The notes under the pieces were generated by a model, which saw nothing but the letters and a program-made list of their open reading frames with translations, had not been told where the DNA came from and made no database searches. 6,593 bases of DNA, taken from assembly GCA_016196505.1 (NCBI GenBank), contig JACPXO010000197.1:1-6593 (forward strand). The letters run 5' to 3'. Each line of letters begins with the position of its first letter. The first letter of the stretch is position 1. Source of the stretch: Candidatus Omnitrophota bacterium. GTDB lineage: Bacteria; Omnitrophota; Gorgyraeia; 2-02-FULL-51-18. Both the position numbers and the translations under genes were made by a program. Positions 5,366 through 6,593 of the stretch are shown piece after piece.

Positions 5366-6098
5366 ATTTCTTCTTGGCCTTCGCGCCGCCGCCTGCCGCC
5401 GCCTGCTTGCTCGCTTTAAGCGGGTCTTTCTTATCTGATTTCTTTGCGACAACTTTGGGCTTCACACCGCCGGGCATTTTCAGCGACCGGCGTATAAAAA
5501 GCAACCCGTTAGGGCTTCCCGGCACAGAGCCCTTGACTAAGATCAAATTTTTTTCCGCGTCCACCTTCAAAACTTCGAGGTTTTGCACGGTTTTCTTGAC
5601 GTTTCCTAAATGGCCGGGCATCGTCTGCCCCGGCCAAGTCCTTGAGGGAAACGAGCTCGCCCCAGCCGAGCCGATACGGCGGTGAAACATCGAGCCATGG
5701 CCGCCGGGACCGCCGCGCCAGTGCCAGCGCTTCATTCCGCCCGCGAACCCTTTGCCAATAGATGTCCCTTGAATATCCACGAGGTCCCCTTGTTTAAAAA
5801 CACCGGCCTTGATCTCTTGCCCAAGCTCATAATTCTCGTCGGGGGTCAGCTTGATCTCTTTCAACCAGCGCTTGAGGGCGAGTTTTTTCTTGGTAAACTG
5901 GCCCTTCAGGGGATTGCTGACATGTTTTTCTTTCACGTCCCCGAAACCCAGCTGAACCGCCTTGTAACCGTGCTTCTCGGCGGTTTTCACGTCCGTGACC
6001 AGGCACGGACCCGCGGTGAGCACGGTCGCCGGAATAAGCGCCCCTTCCTTATTAATGTACTGCGTCATCCCCAATTTTTTGCCTAAGAGGGCTAGCAT
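5364..6098 (-). CDS. rplC: 50S ribosomal protein L3, Lys/Ala-rich C-terminal tail
   Basis: L3 is an early-assembly protein whose finger reaches toward the peptidyl-transferase centre. The 244-residue product is longer than the E. coli form (209). It opens LLGKKLGMTQYINKEGALIP, and the central loop is at about residues 111-167: GTSIGKGFAGGMKRWHWRGG, then GPGGHGSMFHRRIGSAGASS and WPGQTMPGHLGN. E. coli has a methylated glutamine (Q150, in GQNQTPG); here the aligned stretch is GASSFPSR with no glutamine. From about residue 212 a tail rich in Lys and Ala ends AAAGGGAKAKKK. The ATG is preceded by AAGGAAAT at good spacing, 37 nt after the rpsJ stop. Confidence 0.98.
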   Translation of the reverse strand: MLALLGKKLGMTQYINKEGALIPATVLTAGPCLVTDVKTAEKHGYKAVQLGFGDVKEKHVSNPLKGQFTKKKLALKRWLKEIKLTPDENYELGQEIKAGVFKQGDLVDIQGTSIGKGFAGGMKRWHWRGGPGGHGSMFHRRIGSAGASSFPSRTWPGQTMPGHLGNVKKTVQNLEVLKVDAEKNLILVKGSVPGSPNGLLFIRRSLKMPGGVKPKVVAKKSDKKDPLKASKQAAAGGGAKAKKK

Positions 6099-6139
6099 AA
6101 TTTCCTTAAGTAGTTCGACTCAGACACTCGCGCGCTCAT
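6092..6139 (-). other. 15-codon mini-ORF bridging rpsJ and rplC
   Basis: ATG 6139-6137 overlaps the rpsJ TGA stop (ATGA). The frame [15 protein letters not shown] runs 15 codons and stops at TAG 6094-6092, overlapping the first codons of rplC (ATG at 6098-6096). It spans the whole 37-nt gap and covers the rplC Shine-Dalgarno. It could let terminating S10 ribosomes carry on to rplC, but an ORF this short is easily produced by chance and no peptide family is recognisable. Confidence 0.2.
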
Positions 6140-6450
6140 TTAATCTCGACATCCACGCCCGCCGGCAGATCCAGCTTCCTCAAGGCGTCGATGGTTTTGG
6201 CCGTAGGATTTAAAATATCCAAAAGCCGCTTGTGAGTCTTGATGAAAAACTGTTCCCGCGATTTTTTGTCAATGACCGGCGAACGGTTGACCGTATAAAG
6301 TTCGCAGTCCGTCGGCAGTGGAATAGGCCCGGAAACCTTCGCTCCGGTACGCTTGGCCGTGTCCACGATCTCAAGGGCGGACTGATCCAACACGCGATGG
6401 TCGTAGGCCTTGAGGCGGATCCTGATCTTTTGCGTACCGACGGTAGCCAT
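6136..6450 (-). CDS. rpsJ: 30S ribosomal protein S10 (NusE)
   Basis: S10 is in the head of the small subunit and, as NusE, pairs with NusB in transcription antitermination and with NusG in transcription-translation coupling. The 104-residue product has the family length and motifs: [20 protein letters not shown], then [12 protein letters not shown], a C-terminal block [18 protein letters not shown] and [15 protein letters not shown]. The usual ELYTVLRSPHVNKKS region reads [15 protein letters not shown] here, a mild divergence in the ribosome-embedded loop. The ATG is 2 nt after the tuf stop, so S10 is co-transcribed with EF-Tu and there is no room for a separate S10 leader such as the one used by L4 in enterobacteria. 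Confidence 0.98.
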   Translation of the reverse strand: MATVGTQKIRIRLKAYDHRVLDQSALEIVDTAKRTGAKVSGPIPLPTDCELYTVNRSPVIDKKSREQFFIKTHKRLLDILNPTAKTIDALRKLDLPAGVDVEIK

Positions 6451-6452
6451 GA

Positions 6453-6593
6453 TTACCCCAATATCTCCGAAATGACGCCGGCCCCGACCGTGCGGCCTCC
6501 CTCACGGACGGCGAAGCGAAGTTCCTTCTCCATGGCGATCGGGGTGATGAGCTCGGCGGTGATGGACACCGAATCTCCGGGCATGACCATCTC
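6453..6593 (-). CDS. tuf: Elongation factor Tu, C-terminal end (runs off the right edge)
   Basis: EF-Tu is the GTPase that delivers aminoacyl-tRNA to the ribosome. Only the last 46 residues are in the window. They read [20 protein letters not shown], then [20 protein letters not shown] and end ISEILG, which is the end of domain 3 of EF-Tu. The [20 protein letters not shown] motif is diagnostic. The TAA stop is 6455-6453, 2 nt before rpsJ. The remaining 350 or so residues lie beyond position 6593. This linkage shows that the str-type genes lead directly into the S10 cluster. Confidence 0.97.
   Translation of the reverse strand, partial: EMVMPGDSVSITAELITPIAMEKELRFAVREGGRTVGAGVISEILG

Noticed and set aside
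6099..6135. Promoter for rplC in the S10-L3 gap
   Set aside because: The gap is only 37 nt and contains no recognisable -35/-10 pair; it does contain the rplC Shine-Dalgarno.

Overview
The window is a densely packed bacterial ribosomal-protein cluster, all on the minus strand. Read from the right edge to the left edge, the order is: tuf (3' end), rpsJ (S10), rplC (L3), rplD (L4), rplW (L23), rplB (L2), rpsS (S19), rplV (L22), rpsC (S3), rplP (L16), rpmC (L29), rpsQ (S17), rplN (L14), rplX (L24), rplE (L5, 5' part). This is the canonical S10 operon running into the start of the spc operon, with EF-Tu upstream as in str-S10-linked genomes. No gene is missing from or added to the canonical order, and no plus-strand gene is supported.

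The DNA is moderately GC-rich. The proteins are bacterial and canonical, but several carry lysine/alanine/proline-rich tails: L3 and L22 at the C-terminus, S17 at the C-terminus, and L4 apparently at the N-terminus. L2 has the HPMGGGEG variant and L3 the GASSFPSR variant of their signature loops. Together these suggest a deep-branching or uncultivated lineage, possibly Omnitrophota/PVC-like. That placement is a low-confidence impression from sequence style, not a phylogenetic result.

Layout: most genes are coupled by short overlaps or gaps of 1-3 nt. Four junctions are ATGA stop/start overlaps (L4/L23, L2/S19, L16/L29, L24/L5). S3/L16 and L29/S17 overlap by 17 and 8 nt. The operon therefore looks like one long mRNA with translational coupling, transcribed from outside the window (the tuf side). 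I see no convincing promoter or intrinsic terminator inside. No stretch longer than 300 bases lacks a gene.

Three junctions break the tight packing. (1) The 138-nt S19-L22 spacer holds a 22-nt inverted repeat (21/22 paired) whose 3' arm contains the rplV Shine-Dalgarno and GTG start. Inside it are two shorter stems that would make a three-way junction, plus a 27-codon ORF with its own RBS whose stop overlaps the rplV start (GTGA). This is the best candidate for an undescribed regulatory element. (2) The L3-L4 spacer appears to encode a basic N-terminal extension of L4, separated from the L4 frame by a single extra base at an A-run. (3) The 37-nt S10-L3 gap is bridged exactly by a 15-codon ORF that overlaps both genes.
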